Below are positions 25,551 to 35,537 of a stretch of DNA of 64,000 bases, piece after piece. Source of the stretch: an uncultured Caldilineales bacterium. Lineage in GTDB: Bacteria; Chloroflexota; Anaerolineae; JAAEKA01. Each line of letters starts with the position of its first letter. Position 1 is the first letter of the stretch. Both the position numbers and the translations under genes were made by a program. Location: the NCBI GenBank assembly GCA_937907455.1, contig CALESQ010000110.1, positions 34,340-98,339 of the forward strand, read 5' to 3'. The notes beneath the pieces are model-generated. The model had not been told where the DNA came from, did not search any database, and saw nothing but the letters and a program-made list of their open reading frames with translations.

Positions 25551-28013
25551 TTAGCTTGACAGCGGAACAATGGGGATAAACAGCACCGGGCGCAGCATCG
25601 GGTAGTGATAGCCCAGGTCTATGCGGCCGGTGTCCGGCCGATAGTCGCTGCGCGTGGTGCGCGCGCCCAGTCCCAGCCCTGCCGCGGCTTCACTGCCCGC
25701 ATCAACCAGCGCACTGGTGGATGACTGTCCCGCGGCGGTTTGCGCCAGATAGAAGCTGCCCAGCGGCCCGTTGACAAACTGCGGTTCCACTGCCAAATCG
25801 GTAGCACCCGGCGCAAGGTTGTGGTAATCTCCCAAAGGGTTGTCGAACAGATTGTTTTGCGCCGAGCTGCGCGGCGCGCCGCCATTGTTGTACAGGCCAT
25901 AGTCATTGCCGCTGATGATGTTATAGGCCAGCAGCGGTGCTGCACCGCTGTGCAGAAAAATGGCCGCCGACCCCTGGCCGCGACCATTGCCGGTGATGGT
26001 GTTGTTGCGCAACGTAGCTGTGGTGCTGCGCAGATACAATCCTGCGCCGCTACCCGCCCAGTTGCGTGCTATCAGGTTGTTACCAACGCTTGAATCCGAG
26101 TTGAGGATCACCACGCCGCCGCCGTAGCTGGCAGCCTGGTTATCCTGAATTTGATTGCCGCTCAAGGCGGTGTGGCTGTTGTCAATGTAGACACCACCGC
26201 CATCTACCGAAGCCGTGTTGCTGGCAATAAAATTATCCTTGATTTGGCTGCTGTCGAGCAGCGCCACGATAGCTCCCCCGGCTGATGCAACGTTGTTCAA
26301 AAACTGGTTGTTTTCCACCGTCGCGCTGCAACTGTTGTTCAGGATCAGCGCGCCGCCACTGAGGGTTGCACGGTTGCTGACGAACAGATTGCCGCGCACG
26401 CGCGGCGCTGAGCTGATGTTGACTACCACCGCTCCGCCGTGACGGCTGGCTACATTGCCGCGGAACTGGTTGAACTCCAACCGCGGGTGGGCATATTTCT
26501 CTACCTGGATCGCCGCACCATCCATCGCCCGGTTGTTTTCAAACAAATTGTTGTTCACCAGCGGGGCCACGTTTTCATAGATCGTCATGCCGCCGCCCAC
26601 CTCACCTGCTTGATTGGCGCTGATTGTGTTGCGGCTGATGCGCACGGTGCTGCCACGTTGCAGGATGATGCCGCCGCCGTCAATGCCGGCTGAGTTGCCG
26701 CGAATGGTGCTGGACTCGATGGCGCCGCTGGTGCCGTCTTGTACCACCACACCGCCGCCATACTTCGGCGCATAGTTGTTCTCTACTGTAGCGCTTTTGA
26801 TGCGCAGGTGGCCACCCGTGGTATAGATGGCCCCGCCATCTATACCCGCGCGATTTGCGGCAAAGGTGCTGCTGATGATCCAGGTACTCGGCGTAATCTG
26901 GAGATGCAGCGCGCCACCCACCGGCGCCTCGTTGCCCTCAAAGCGGCTGTTGGTAATGGTCAGCGTGGTCAGCTCGTTGAAAATAGCGCCACCGCTGATT
27001 GAGCCTGCCCGATTGCGGTAGAATTGGCAATTGTCTATAGATAGAGCAGCGGCATCTGTCTCGCGAATCGCCCCGCCTGCATGAGATGCCGTGTTATCGC
27101 TGAAGTTGCAATTGCGCAGCGTTGCGCTGGATTGTCCCGCACTGAAAGCGCCGCCATAGGCGCTGCTGTTGCGGTTGAAAACCGTACCATCCACGCTGAA
27201 ACTTGCATTGTACACGCTGATAGCGCCGCCCACGCTATCACTGCGGTTGTTCTCAAAGCGCCCTCCGACAATGTGGGCTGTAGCCTGATTCACCGACAAG
27301 CCCCCGCCCTGTTTAGCTGAATGGCCCTTTACTGTGGTGTTCACCATCAGCAGGTTGGCGTTGCCCTGTACTACCAGCGCCCCCATGTTGCGTGCTCCTG
27401 TGGCGATGTTGTTTTCTACTGTGCTGTTTTGCAGCGTAGCCTGAGCGCCGCTCATCAGCATCGCCCCTGCTCCGTCCGGCGCTGAATTGTCGCGCAGGGC
27501 AATGCCGTCCAACAGGGGGTTGGCGCTGTTCAACACCACAATGCCCCCGCCGCGCACAGAAGCCGTGTTGCCGGAAATGGTCAGATTGCGCAGAGTAGGC
27601 GACGCGCCTTGGTCCAGCAGCACGCCGCCTCCCTGCGTGGCATTGCCGCCGCTGATGGTCAACCCTTGAACCAGCGTATTGCGGTTGATGGAGCCTGTGC
27701 CCGTGACCACAGAACCGCTGCCTGTGCCGCGCACAATGGTAATCCCTTGTCCGGCCCCTACCAAACTGATGTTGTTGCGCAGACGAATCGTTTCGTAGTA
27801 GGTTCCTGCGCCGATGGAAAGCACAGCACTGTTGCCGGCATTGTCAATAGCTCGCTGGATCGAAGTGTAGGGGCATCCGCTTGGGCAGATGGTTGCTGCT
27901 TCTTGTTGTGCTGCCGCAGGCAGGTGCAGGGCAATAAAGTATAGCAAAGCCGCGCTAAAAGCTGGCAGGAACAGGCGCAGCAAACGGGTGCGATGGAACG
28001 GAAATTGTTTCAT
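25551..28013 (-). CDS. Secreted right-handed parallel beta-helix protein
   Basis: An 820-residue protein with a signal peptide (about 1-36, ending AAAQ). The body is made of repeated coils with patterns such as GGAI, GGGV, NNxF and SGNxA, typical of PbH1/pectate-lyase-like beta-helices (NosD or CASH type). A cysteine pair in ICPSGCPYTSIQRAIDNA (about 42-59) begins the helix. The C-terminus ends with GYHYPMLRPVLFIPIVPLSS, a short hydrophobic tail. Such proteins bind or process surface polysaccharides; no catalytic residues can be assigned. A TTGACT-N17-TATTTT promoter lies about 100 bp upstream. Confidence 0.85.
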   Translation of the reverse strand: MKQFPFHRTRLLRLFLPAFSAALLYFIALHLPAAAQQEAATICPSGCPYTSIQRAIDNAGNSAVLSIGAGTYYETIRLRNNISLVGAGQGITIVRGTGSGSVVTGTGSINRNTLVQGLTISGGNATQGGGVLLDQGASPTLRNLTISGNTASVRGGGIVVLNSANPLLDGIALRDNSAPDGAGAMLMSGAQATLQNSTVENNIATGARNMGALVVQGNANLLMVNTTVKGHSAKQGGGLSVNQATAHIVGGRFENNRSDSVGGAISVYNASFSVDGTVFNRNSSAYGGAFSAGQSSATLRNCNFSDNTASHAGGAIRETDAAALSIDNCQFYRNRAGSISGGAIFNELTTLTITNSRFEGNEAPVGGALHLQITPSTWIISSTFAANRAGIDGGAIYTTGGHLRIKSATVENNYAPKYGGGVVVQDGTSGAIESSTIRGNSAGIDGGGIILQRGSTVRISRNTISANQAGEVGGGMTIYENVAPLVNNNLFENNRAMDGAAIQVEKYAHPRLEFNQFRGNVASRHGGAVVVNISSAPRVRGNLFVSNRATLSGGALILNNSCSATVENNQFLNNVASAGGAIVALLDSSQIKDNFIASNTASVDGGGVYIDNSHTALSGNQIQDNQAASYGGGVVILNSDSSVGNNLIARNWAGSGAGLYLRSTTATLRNNTITGNGRGQGSAAIFLHSGAAPLLAYNIISGNDYGLYNNGGAPRSSAQNNLFDNPLGDYHNLAPGATDLAVEPQFVNGPLGSFYLAQTAAGQSSTSALVDAGSEAAAGLGLGARTTRSDYRPDTGRIDLGYHYPMLRPVLFIPIVPLSS

Positions 28014-28333
28014 AGGAAAATCTGAACTCCTTTGGCGACTGTAAAGAGAGCAGACCCACAGAAAAATGTTCTGTCAAAGTCTTCGACGGAAGCAATGGGC
28101 GACAATGTAAAAAATAGCGCAATCTTGCCAGATAGTCAACTACGTTTGTACCACGAAATGCAAACGACCCCATGACGTCTTGCCAACGCCGCTGCCAAAG
28201 ACATCCTGCGCCGATCAATCAGGCAGGGCTATCGGCATGACCGCGCCCTCATCCTGTCATCTATCGCCCCGTTGCCCTGTCACCCCATCACCCTGTCATG
28301 CCAAACGTCTCCATCTCGTGAAGAATCCCCTTC
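28014..28333. other. Intergenic region with promoter and short-period repeat
   Basis: No gene is visible in this 320-bp gap. It holds the beta-helix gene promoter near 28111-28139 and a low-complexity stretch (about 28250-28304) built on loose repeats of CACCCTGTCA-type decamers. Similar CATCACCCTGTCAC strings occur at 62928-62975 before the sugar transferase gene. Confidence 0.5.
28111..28139 (-). promoter_or_regulatory. Promoter of the beta-helix gene
   Basis: On the minus strand TTGACT (28134-28139), a 17-bp spacer, then TATTTT (28111-28116), giving a leader of about 95 nt to the ATG at 28013. Confidence 0.5.
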
Positions 28334-29677
28334 CTATGGCACCGTGGTACTTTCCGTGCTTTCCGTAGCAGTCACCGGCACAGAAGCATCCGGCGTCGGC
28401 AGCGGATCCCCCAACGGCGGCGGAGACAACGGCGACCACGGCGCAAACGGCTCCCCTCGCTCGAACTGGCCGCCCAGATAAGTACGGATTTGGACAAACC
28501 AGGCCATCAGGCCCGGCTGTGCCTCGCCCGGCCAATTAGCCGGATCGCTGAGTTGCTGGAAGGCAGCCCACCCCTGGTCGCGGCGGCCGCTGATATCGTA
28601 AGCCAGCAGCACCGCCAGCGCTTTACCGATCACGTCAGAACTGGCTAACGGCTGGCCGAAGCTGGCTTGCACCGCGGCTTGTGCCCGCGTAATCTGTCCA
28701 TCAAAGTAGGAAGGACTGTTTTTTGAGGCATCCCGATATGCTTTGCCGTCCCATATCAAGTAATGATACAGGCGTGGCGATTGGGCGCGCTCCAGCCCAA
28801 AGGCAAATTCAAAGCCGCCATCCACCGCCTCCACCTCTACCTTGCCATCGCCGTCGTAGTCTGACAGCAGCTTGGGGATAATCGGATTTTGTACCAGGTT
28901 GAGGAAGGGATAAGCTCCGGTCAGCTCGCGGATTTGCCATTGGTTGCCGGTAGCCGTGCGCGGCAGCAGTTGCAGAACATAAAGGCGCGTGCAGGCAAAG
29001 CAAGGTCCACCGTTGGCCGCCCGGATTGGCAGCTCCATCAAGCCATCGGCAGTTATGTCGGCCCAGCCGATGGCTTCATCCCAGGTAGCGCCATAACCGG
29101 CAAAATCAATTTGCTCGTCGTTGCCTTCGTCTTCAAACAACAACTCAGCGCGCTGCGCTGACTGCATGTGGTATACCGCCAGCCTGGGCAGTTTGATGCC
29201 GAGCGCGCCGGCAGCTTGCGGCGGAGGCAAAAAGATCGCCGCTACAAATCGTTCTCCCTGCTGTGTGGTGATCTGAGCTTCGCCCAGCAGGTAGCTCTCG
29301 CTGTCCAGTTGGGTGATCAGCGCATCAGAAAAGCCCAGTGTGCGTGCAATGGGGCCGGGCGTTGGCGTGGGGCTGGCTGTGGGCGTGCGTGTTGGTGTGG
29401 GGCTGGGTGTGGGCGTGCGCGTTGGTGTAGCCGAAGCCGTGGGAGTAGGCGAAGGGGTATCGCTGGGGCGCGGGGCCAGCGCTGCCCCAGCCCGCGGCGT
29501 GGGCAACAGCGGCGTGGCTGTGGGCAGTGTCACAGCCACAGATGGATCAGGGGTTGGCAGTGCCATTGAGGCGCAACCAGCCAGCAGCATCAACCCGCAG
29601 CCGGCCAGCATCCAAAGGGCGACTATACCGATCTGTTTTACATAACAAAAACTATAACTGAAGCGCACCTTACGCAT
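28334..29677 (-). CDS. Surface lipoprotein with Thr/Pro linker
   Basis: A roughly 447-residue protein. Two overlapping lipobox candidates, MLAGC (C27) and LLAGC (C35), end the signal region. Then comes a long TPTPTRTPTPSPTPT-type linker (about 45-100) and a globular domain. The segment LSDYDGDGKVEVEAVDGG has a DxDGDG calcium-binding loop like those in VCBS/FG-GAP repeats. I cannot name the family. The start is uncertain: ATGs at 29677 and 29686 are both possible and neither has a clear ribosome site. It lies downstream of the recA terminator on the same strand. Confidence 0.7.
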   Translation of the reverse strand: MRKVRFSYSFCYVKQIGIVALWMLAGCGLMLLAGCASMALPTPDPSVAVTLPTATPLLPTPRAGAALAPRPSDTPSPTPTASATPTRTPTPSPTPTRTPTASPTPTPGPIARTLGFSDALITQLDSESYLLGEAQITTQQGERFVAAIFLPPPQAAGALGIKLPRLAVYHMQSAQRAELLFEDEGNDEQIDFAGYGATWDEAIGWADITADGLMELPIRAANGGPCFACTRLYVLQLLPRTATGNQWQIRELTGAYPFLNLVQNPIIPKLLSDYDGDGKVEVEAVDGGFEFAFGLERAQSPRLYHYLIWDGKAYRDASKNSPSYFDGQITRAQAAVQASFGQPLASSDVIGKALAVLLAYDISGRRDQGWAAFQQLSDPANWPGEAQPGLMAWFVQIRTYLGGQFERGEPFAPWSPLSPPPLGDPLPTPDASVPVTATESTESTTVP

Positions 29678-29727
29678 GAGTGGCATTGTAACATCCGCCG
29701 GTAGGGCTGTCAAAACGCCAGACAAAA

Positions 29728-29760
29728 CAATCGCCCGACAGTTTGTTTGTCGGGCGATTG
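29728..29760 (-). terminator. Rho-independent terminator of recA
   Basis: CAATCGCCCGACA (29728-29740) and TGTCGGGCGATTG (29748-29760) form a perfect 13-bp stem with a 7-base loop. On the minus strand the stem is followed by TTTTG, 22 bp beyond the recA stop codon. Confidence 0.85.
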
Positions 29761-29781
29761 TTGGTTTGATATACGACGGGT

Positions 29782-30948
<1,167 letters not shown>

Positions 30949-31039
30949 TGCTGTGTCTCCTTACCAGATTTCCGTGCCCGTTTCCTCGGGCGGCCGGCTT
31001 ACAGGGGTAGCGTTGCTTGGTTGCTTTAGCAACCCCATT

Positions 31040-31068
31040 AGTTTAGCACGCATGTTCTTTATTGTCAA
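31040..31068 (-). promoter_or_regulatory. recA promoter with possible LexA-like box
   Basis: On the minus strand a perfect TTGACA (31063-31068) is 17 bp from TAAACT (31040-31045). The spacer contains GAACATGCGTGC (31046-31057), one base away from the Gram-positive type SOS palindrome GAAC-N4-GTTC. A repressor bound there would cover the promoter. Confidence 0.6.
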
Positions 31069-31089
31069 ATTTCCTGATCACAAAGTAAA

Positions 31090-31119
31090 TTGCCATGCTA
31101 TCTCAAGCCGTGCTATAAT
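31090..31119 (+). promoter_or_regulatory. Promoter of the Crp/Fnr-type regulator
   Basis: TTGCCA (31090-31095), 18-bp spacer, TATAAT (31114-31119) with TGC before it (extended -10). It points away from the recA promoter, so each gene has a separate start. Confidence 0.7.
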
Positions 31120-31168
31120 GCGCCCTGCCCAGGTTTATCCATCCCGGTTCTGTACCAGCTATTCAACT

Positions 31169-31909
31169 ATGCCGCCCAACGACAGTGCGTCCCGACGAAC
31201 CGCTTCTTTTGAGAAACTGCAAGTCAACATGATGCAGGTGGTGCGTACTGTGCCCTTGTTTGCCTCACTGCGCGAGGAAACCTGGGATGAAGTGGCGGAT
31301 AAGCTGATTGGCCTGTGCTATCCCCGTGATGCCTATCTCTTCTTTGAGGGTGACCAGCCTGAATACCTGTATATAATCTGGATGGGCCGCATCAAGCTGT
31401 TGCGGCACTCGATAGATGGCCGCGATGTGGTGCTGGATGTGTTGGGGCCGGAACGGCTGGTGGGTGAGCTGGCCGTCTTTGAAGGCGCACCCTACAGCCA
31501 AACCGCTCAGGCTATGGAAGATGTTGCGGTGATCGCCATTACCCGGCAAGATTATCTGGAGCTGTTGCAGCGTTTTCCTGCGCTTTCTCTGGCGGTGATC
31601 AACGAATTGGGCCGCCGCCTGCGCGTGGTCAACGATTTGGTGCAAAGCCTGGCAGTAGACCGCGTGGAACGGCGCATCGCCCGTGCCCTGTTGCGCCTGG
31701 CACACTACAACGGCAGCCCTACCCGCGACGGCACCATGATCCAAATGCGCCTCACCCGCCAGGACCTGGCCGACATGACCGGCACCACAGTGGAAACAGC
31801 TATTCGCGTGATGAGTCGCTTCCGCAAGGCCGGCTGGATCACCACCCAGCGCGGGCGGGTGATCATTCGTCAACCGGCCGAGTTGGATACGGTAGCCAAT
31901 CAATCCTGA
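31169..31909 (+). CDS. Crp/Fnr family transcription regulator
   Basis: A 246-residue regulator. Residues about 30-150 form a cyclic-nucleotide-binding-like beta-roll (FFEGDQPEYLYIIWMGRIKLL, GPERLVGELAVFEGAPY), a helix dimerises the subunits, and the C-terminal winged helix has LTRQDLADMTGTTVETAIRVMSRFRKAGWI, the Crp/Fnr recognition helix pattern. No N-terminal cysteine cluster for an iron-sulfur centre is seen, so it is more Crp-like than Fnr-like; the PRSSARAL cAMP motif is not clear. The start at 31169 (MPPNDS) is preferred over upstream frames that cross the promoter. It is two bases ahead of dtd. Confidence 0.88.
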   Translation: MPPNDSASRRTASFEKLQVNMMQVVRTVPLFASLREETWDEVADKLIGLCYPRDAYLFFEGDQPEYLYIIWMGRIKLLRHSIDGRDVVLDVLGPERLVGELAVFEGAPYSQTAQAMEDVAVIAITRQDYLELLQRFPALSLAVINELGRRLRVVNDLVQSLAVDRVERRIARALLRLAHYNGSPTRDGTMIQMRLTRQDLADMTGTTVETAIRVMSRFRKAGWITTQRGRVIIRQPAELDTVANQS

Positions 31910-31911
31910 CC

Positions 31912-32358
31912 ATGCGAGCTTTAGTGCAGCGTGTTCGTTCCGCCTCGGTGGTGGTCGAGGGACAGCCCATAGCGGCTATTGGCCACGGCATGTTGGTGTT
32001 GCTGGGTATCACCCACAACGACGACGCGGCGCAGGCGTTGATTCTGGCGCAGAAAATGGCCGGTCTGCGTATTTTCGATGACCGTGACGGCAAAATGAAT
32101 CTGGCCCTGAGTGATGTCGGCGGTGCGGTGCTGCTGGTCAGCCAATTCACCCTCTATGCTGATGCCCGCCGCGGCCGACGCCCCAGTTTCACTGCAGCCG
32201 CCCGCCCTGAACAGGCCGAGCCGCTGTGTGCGGCTGTGGCTGCTGCCTTGCAGGCCGCGGGCTTGCCAGTGCAAACAGGCAAGTTCGGCGCTGCGATGCA
32301 AGTGCATCTGGTTAACGATGGGCCAGTGACCCTCTGGCTTGACACCGCGGACTGGTAA
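31912..32358 (+). CDS. dtd: D-aminoacyl-tRNA deacylase
   Basis: A 148-residue DTD protein. The start MRALVQRVRSASVVV is family-typical, the first active-site motif is SQFTLYADARRGRRPSF (about 80-96), and the Gly-Pro motif is in NDGPVTLWLDT near the C-terminus. It hydrolyses D-amino acids wrongly attached to tRNA and also clears Gly-tRNA(Ala). It starts two bases after the regulator's stop codon, so the two genes are translated from one message. Confidence 0.93.
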   Translation: MRALVQRVRSASVVVEGQPIAAIGHGMLVLLGITHNDDAAQALILAQKMAGLRIFDDRDGKMNLALSDVGGAVLLVSQFTLYADARRGRRPSFTAAARPEQAEPLCAAVAAALQAAGLPVQTGKFGAAMQVHLVNDGPVTLWLDTADW

Positions 32359-32388
32359 CCCGATCCGCTGCCACAATGGGAGTGTATC

Positions 32389-32982
32389 ATGGACTATTCA
32401 TTGCAAACAACGTTAGCAATCACTCAGGCAATGACCGATGAGCTGGTGGATTATCTGATGGGCGATTCGCTCTATCGCCAACTGGTGGTAAAAACCCCCG
32501 ACGGCGTCAGGCAGCCTAAAATGACATTAGGCGCGCTGTTGGAGGCTGTGCAGCAGCTCGACTGGCAGCGCCCCCAACTGAACCCGGCACAGCGCCAGCA
32601 ATTGACCGCCATCGAGGAGCGGATCGCCGTAGCGCGCGCCTCCTTCGCCGCAGCGTGGGACTCTCTGTTGCGTCGTGAGCTGAAGGCGCTGCTTGATTCG
32701 TGGAAGTGGTACCTGGACGATGTGCGCGAAAACGAGGCGGCCCGCGATAACTATGCCAGCGAAGCCCACACCCGCACGCGTATCGAGCTGGTGCAGGCAG
32801 CGCTGGCGGCTTCTGTCCCAGCCGAAAGCAGCTATACCGATCAGGATGAGTTAGACAAGCTGGATAGGCAGTTGCGCGGCCTGCTGCGTCGCGGCCAGTA
32901 TGTCGGCCCGCGCGGCAGCGAAAGCCATTACTCAGCCGATCAGGCGTGGTGGCTGTATGGTCGCCCCGCCGCTGACGACTAA
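32389..32982 (+). CDS. Conserved-looking protein, unknown
   Basis: A 197-residue mostly alpha-helical, charged protein with no signal or membrane segment. Visible blocks include MTDELVDYLMGDSLYRQLVV, a central Gln/Arg-rich helix and LLDSWKWYLDDVRENEAARDNY. GGGAG lies six bases before the ATG. I do not recognise the family. It follows dtd by 30 bp and may belong to the regulator-dtd transcript; it converges on the MazG-like gene. Confidence 0.6.
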   Translation: MDYSLQTTLAITQAMTDELVDYLMGDSLYRQLVVKTPDGVRQPKMTLGALLEAVQQLDWQRPQLNPAQRQQLTAIEERIAVARASFAAAWDSLLRRELKALLDSWKWYLDDVRENEAARDNYASEAHTRTRIELVQAALAASVPAESSYTDQDELDKLDRQLRGLLRRGQYVGPRGSESHYSADQAWWLYGRPAADD

Positions 32983-32998
32983 TCTTTTTGCGAAGGCA

Positions 32999-33367
32999 TT
33001 AGTCCTGCGGATCAGGCAGGCGATAGCGGCTGGGCGGCTGATTGGGCGGAAAACGGCTCTCGTTGCGCGCCAGCTTAGCCAGCAGCGCCTTGCTTACGTC
33101 AATTTCCAGGCTGTTAGCCAGCGCCAGACAGTAGATCAGCACATCGGCCAACTCATCGGCCACTTCGGTGTGTACCGCTGGCTGAGTCGCGACGCGGCGT
33201 GAGCTTTCATTGCCGTGCCATTGAAAATGTTCCATCAGCTCGGCAGCTTCGATGGCAATAGACATGCTCAGGCTTTTGGGGGTATGGTACACGTTCCAGG
33301 CGCGCTCGTCTACAAACGCGGCCACGCGTTGGCGCAGGGTGGCAAGGGTAGTGGTGGCATCTGTCAT
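32999..33367 (-). CDS. MazG-like nucleotide pyrophosphohydrolase
   Basis: A 122-residue all-alpha NTP pyrophosphatase. The metal-binding motifs are IAIEAAELMEHFQW (ExxE) and VADELADVLIYCLALA (ExxD), matching small MazG/dCTPase-type house-cleaning enzymes such as RS21-C6. They hydrolyse non-canonical or excess dNTPs to NMP and pyrophosphate. No ribosome site is seen before the ATG. It is 41 bp after the EamA gene on the minus strand. Confidence 0.82.
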   Translation of the reverse strand: MTDATTTLATLRQRVAAFVDERAWNVYHTPKSLSMSIAIEAAELMEHFQWHGNESSRRVATQPAVHTEVADELADVLIYCLALANSLEIDVSKALLAKLARNESRFPPNQPPSRYRLPDPQD

Positions 33368-33408
33368 GGCGATTTTTGGTGGTTTCTTTCAGGCTGGCGT
33401 GGCGGATT

Positions 33409-34314
33409 TCAGACTTCAGTCGGTACGCGGCGCGGCAAGCGCAGTTCAGCGATGATCATGCCCGCGACGATCAGCACGCTACCGACCAATTGGCGCGGTC
33501 CCAGCCGTTCACCGATCAGCAGGAAGCTGAACAGGCCAGCGAACACCGGCTCGGCTGCAAAGATCAATGCAGTGTGGGTGGGCGAGGTGGCTTGCTGAGC
33601 GCGACTTTGCACGAAGAAGGCCAATGCTGTAGCCAGCAGGCCGGTGAATGCCGCTGCTCCCCACACCCCAAAGGCAGGCAATCCCACGGGCCATTCCCAC
33701 AGTCGCGCGGCTACTGCGCTCAACAGAGCTACGGTGAGGATTTGCGTCACAGCCAAACGCAGGGCCTGCCAGCGCGGTGCGTAGCGCCCGATCAGCAAAA
33801 TGTGCGCGGCAAAAGCCAAAGCACAGAAGAACACCAGTACATCGCCACGGTTCACTGAAAAATCTGCTTGCAGGCTGAGCAGCGCCAGCCCCACGGCGGC
33901 CAGCAGCACCCCCAGCAGGGCTGCACGCCGCGGCATGCGGCGCAGAAACAGCGCCTCGCCCAGCGGAACCAGCACCACAGCCAGGCCGGTGATAAAGCCT
34001 GCCTTGGCCGGTGTAGTGGCGCGCAGGCCGAAGGTTTGAAAGGCATAGCCTGCAAACAAGGCCAGTCCTACCAACATACCGGGGATGGCGCTGCGCCAAA
34101 GTGAATAGCTCGCGCTCAGGCTGGGCAGGCGCAGGGGAAAGCGTGCCCGTCCTACAAACGGCAACAATGCTGCGCCGGCCAAGCTAAAGCGAATGGCTAG
34201 AAACGCAAATACCGGATAAGCGCTGACCGCATCCTGTACCATCACAAAGGTGGCTCCCCAGATCAGGGTAATAAACAGCAACGCCGCATCGGCTTTTAGT
34301 TGAGAGCGAGACAT
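33409..34314 (-). CDS. EamA/DMT family transporter
   Basis: A 301-residue protein with ten hydrophobic segments in two EamA repeats (FITLIWGATFVMVQDAV at the N-terminus; EPVFAGLFSFLLIGERLGPRQLVGSVLIVAG in the second repeat). It is a metabolite exporter of unknown substrate, similar in family to the one at 14043 but not closely alike in sequence. No ribosome site is evident. A long AT/GT-rich tandem repeat starts 20 bp upstream of its start codon. Confidence 0.85.
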   Translation of the reverse strand: MSRSQLKADAALLFITLIWGATFVMVQDAVSAYPVFAFLAIRFSLAGAALLPFVGRARFPLRLPSLSASYSLWRSAIPGMLVGLALFAGYAFQTFGLRATTPAKAGFITGLAVVLVPLGEALFLRRMPRRAALLGVLLAAVGLALLSLQADFSVNRGDVLVFFCALAFAAHILLIGRYAPRWQALRLAVTQILTVALLSAVAARLWEWPVGLPAFGVWGAAAFTGLLATALAFFVQSRAQQATSPTHTALIFAAEPVFAGLFSFLLIGERLGPRQLVGSVLIVAGMIIAELRLPRRVPTEV

Positions 34315-34334
34315 GGCGGGGAAGGGGGAAATAA

Positions 34335-34537
34335 GTAAATTGGGAAACTGGTAAACTGGGAAACTGGTAAAGTGGTAAATTGGGAAACTGGGAAACTGGT
34401 AAAGTGGTAAGGTGGTAAAGTGGTAAGGTGGTAAGGTGGTAAGGTGGTAAGGTGGTAAGGTGGTAAGGTGGTAAGGTGGTAAGGTGGTAAGGTGGTAAAC
34501 TGGTAAAGTGGAAAAGTGGGAAATTGGTAAACTGGTA
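34335..34537. repeat. Tandem repeat of 8-9 bp units (GGTGGTAA and variants)
   Basis: A 200-bp tract: near 34340-34400 the unit is about 9 bp (AAACTGGTA/GGAAACTGG); at 34408-34498 it is a nearly perfect run of about eleven 8-bp GGTGGTAA units; then the 9-bp type returns to 34537. The reverse strand is open by chance (LPPYHLTT repeats) but is not a gene. It separates the EamA and chelatase genes, both on the minus strand. Confidence 0.85.
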
Positions 34538-34562
34538 TCATCAATCTACCCACCTCCGATGC

Positions 34563-35537
34563 CTACTTCCCTGCTGCATTCATGCCTGCACGCACGGTGC
34601 GTACCAGGCTTTCGGCGGCCAGTTGCGGCAGGCAGAAGCAGGGCGCGCCCATCGCGTCGGCCAGCGCGTCAGCCAGGCCGCGATCAAACGCGGGATGCTC
34701 CATGTTCACCACCACGCTGTTGAAGCGGGCCTGATGCACCAGCCGCGCCATGTGCATGGCCTCTTCCTGCGCCGGCATGCCGGTCATGCTGACGTTGCCT
34801 GCGCCGTCAGTGAGCAGGATAATCAGCGGCCTTACCTCAGAGTCGCGGCGACGCGCTCCTTCGCAGATACGATAGGCCAGCATCAGCCCGCTGCTAAGGG
34901 GTGTTTTGCCGCCCACCGGAATATCGCGCAGGGCGCGGCCGGCCAGATCAACGCTGGAGGTGGGGGGCAAAATCAGCCGAGCACGGTCTTTTTGAAACAC
35001 CACCAGCCCCACTTGGTCGCGGCGCTGGTAAGCATCCATCAGCAGGCTCATAATCGCGCCCTTGGTCGCCTCCATGCGTTCGGACGCGGCCATAGACCAA
35101 CTTGCATCCACCACAAATAAAATCAGGTTGTTGGCGCGGCGCACGCGTACCTTGCGCTGCAGATCGTGCTTGCGCAGTTGCAGAGCCAATGGTTTATCGC
35201 CGCGGCTTGCTGCCTCATGCCGTCGGCGCGGTTGATGCACCGCGGCCGAGCGTATGGTGGCGTCGAAGGCAATATCTTGCGGTTTGTCGCCTGCAGGACG
35301 GCTTTTGATGTAGCGCCCGCGCTTGCGGTTGGTGCGTGTAACGCTGCGTCGGCCGGCCTGCTGCCGCGCCAATTTATCCAATGGCGTGTCCAATCGCTTG
35401 GACTGAAACACTTCGCCCACATGGATCGGCTTGCCCTGAGCTTTTTGTTCCCCGTCGCGGTTGGGTTGCAGCGAGGTATCGTTGGACTGGGGTCCGGCTT
35501 GGTTGTTGCCGTCTACCGCATCGGACCCCTGGGCGCT
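34563..35537 (-). CDS. ChlD-like von Willebrand A half reached by -1 frameshift
   Basis: This 324-residue stretch is the C-terminal half of a ChlD/BchD-type chelatase subunit; it has no start of its own that is convincing (a GTG/ATG near 35420 lacks a ribosome site). It begins with an acidic, Asn/Gln-rich linker and then the vWA domain with MIDAS motifs DASWS (DxSxS), a threonine in GGKTPL and the aspartate in LLTDGAGN. A -1 shift at the A7 site (35537-35543) joins it to the upstream ATPase in frame: from the ATG at 36625 the joined product spans 34563-36625 and is about 687 residues, the normal ChlD/BchD length. A short run of undetermined linker residues lies at the junction. Confidence 0.82.
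   Translation of the reverse strand, partial: SAQGSDAVDGNNQAGPQSNDTSLQPNRDGEQKAQGKPIHVGEVFQSKRLDTPLDKLARQQAGRRSVTRTNRKRGRYIKSRPAGDKPQDIAFDATIRSAAVHQPRRRHEAASRGDKPLALQLRKHDLQRKVRVRRANNLILFVVDASWSMAASERMEATKGAIMSLLMDAYQRRDQVGLVVFQKDRARLILPPTSSVDLAGRALRDIPVGGKTPLSSGLMLAYRICEGARRRDSEVRPLIILLTDGAGNVSMTGMPAQEEAMHMARLVHQARFNSVVVNMEHPAFDRGLADALADAMGAPCFCLPQLAAESLVRTVRAGMNAAGK

Noticed and set aside
34296..34553. LPPYHLTT-repeat protein on the minus strand
   Set aside because: It is the translation of the GGTGGTAA tandem repeat.
34563..35420. Separate vWA gene, or a pseudogene broken by a frameshift
   Set aside because: The two halves join exactly by a -1 slip at A7 with a stem in place; a separate start lacks a ribosome site.
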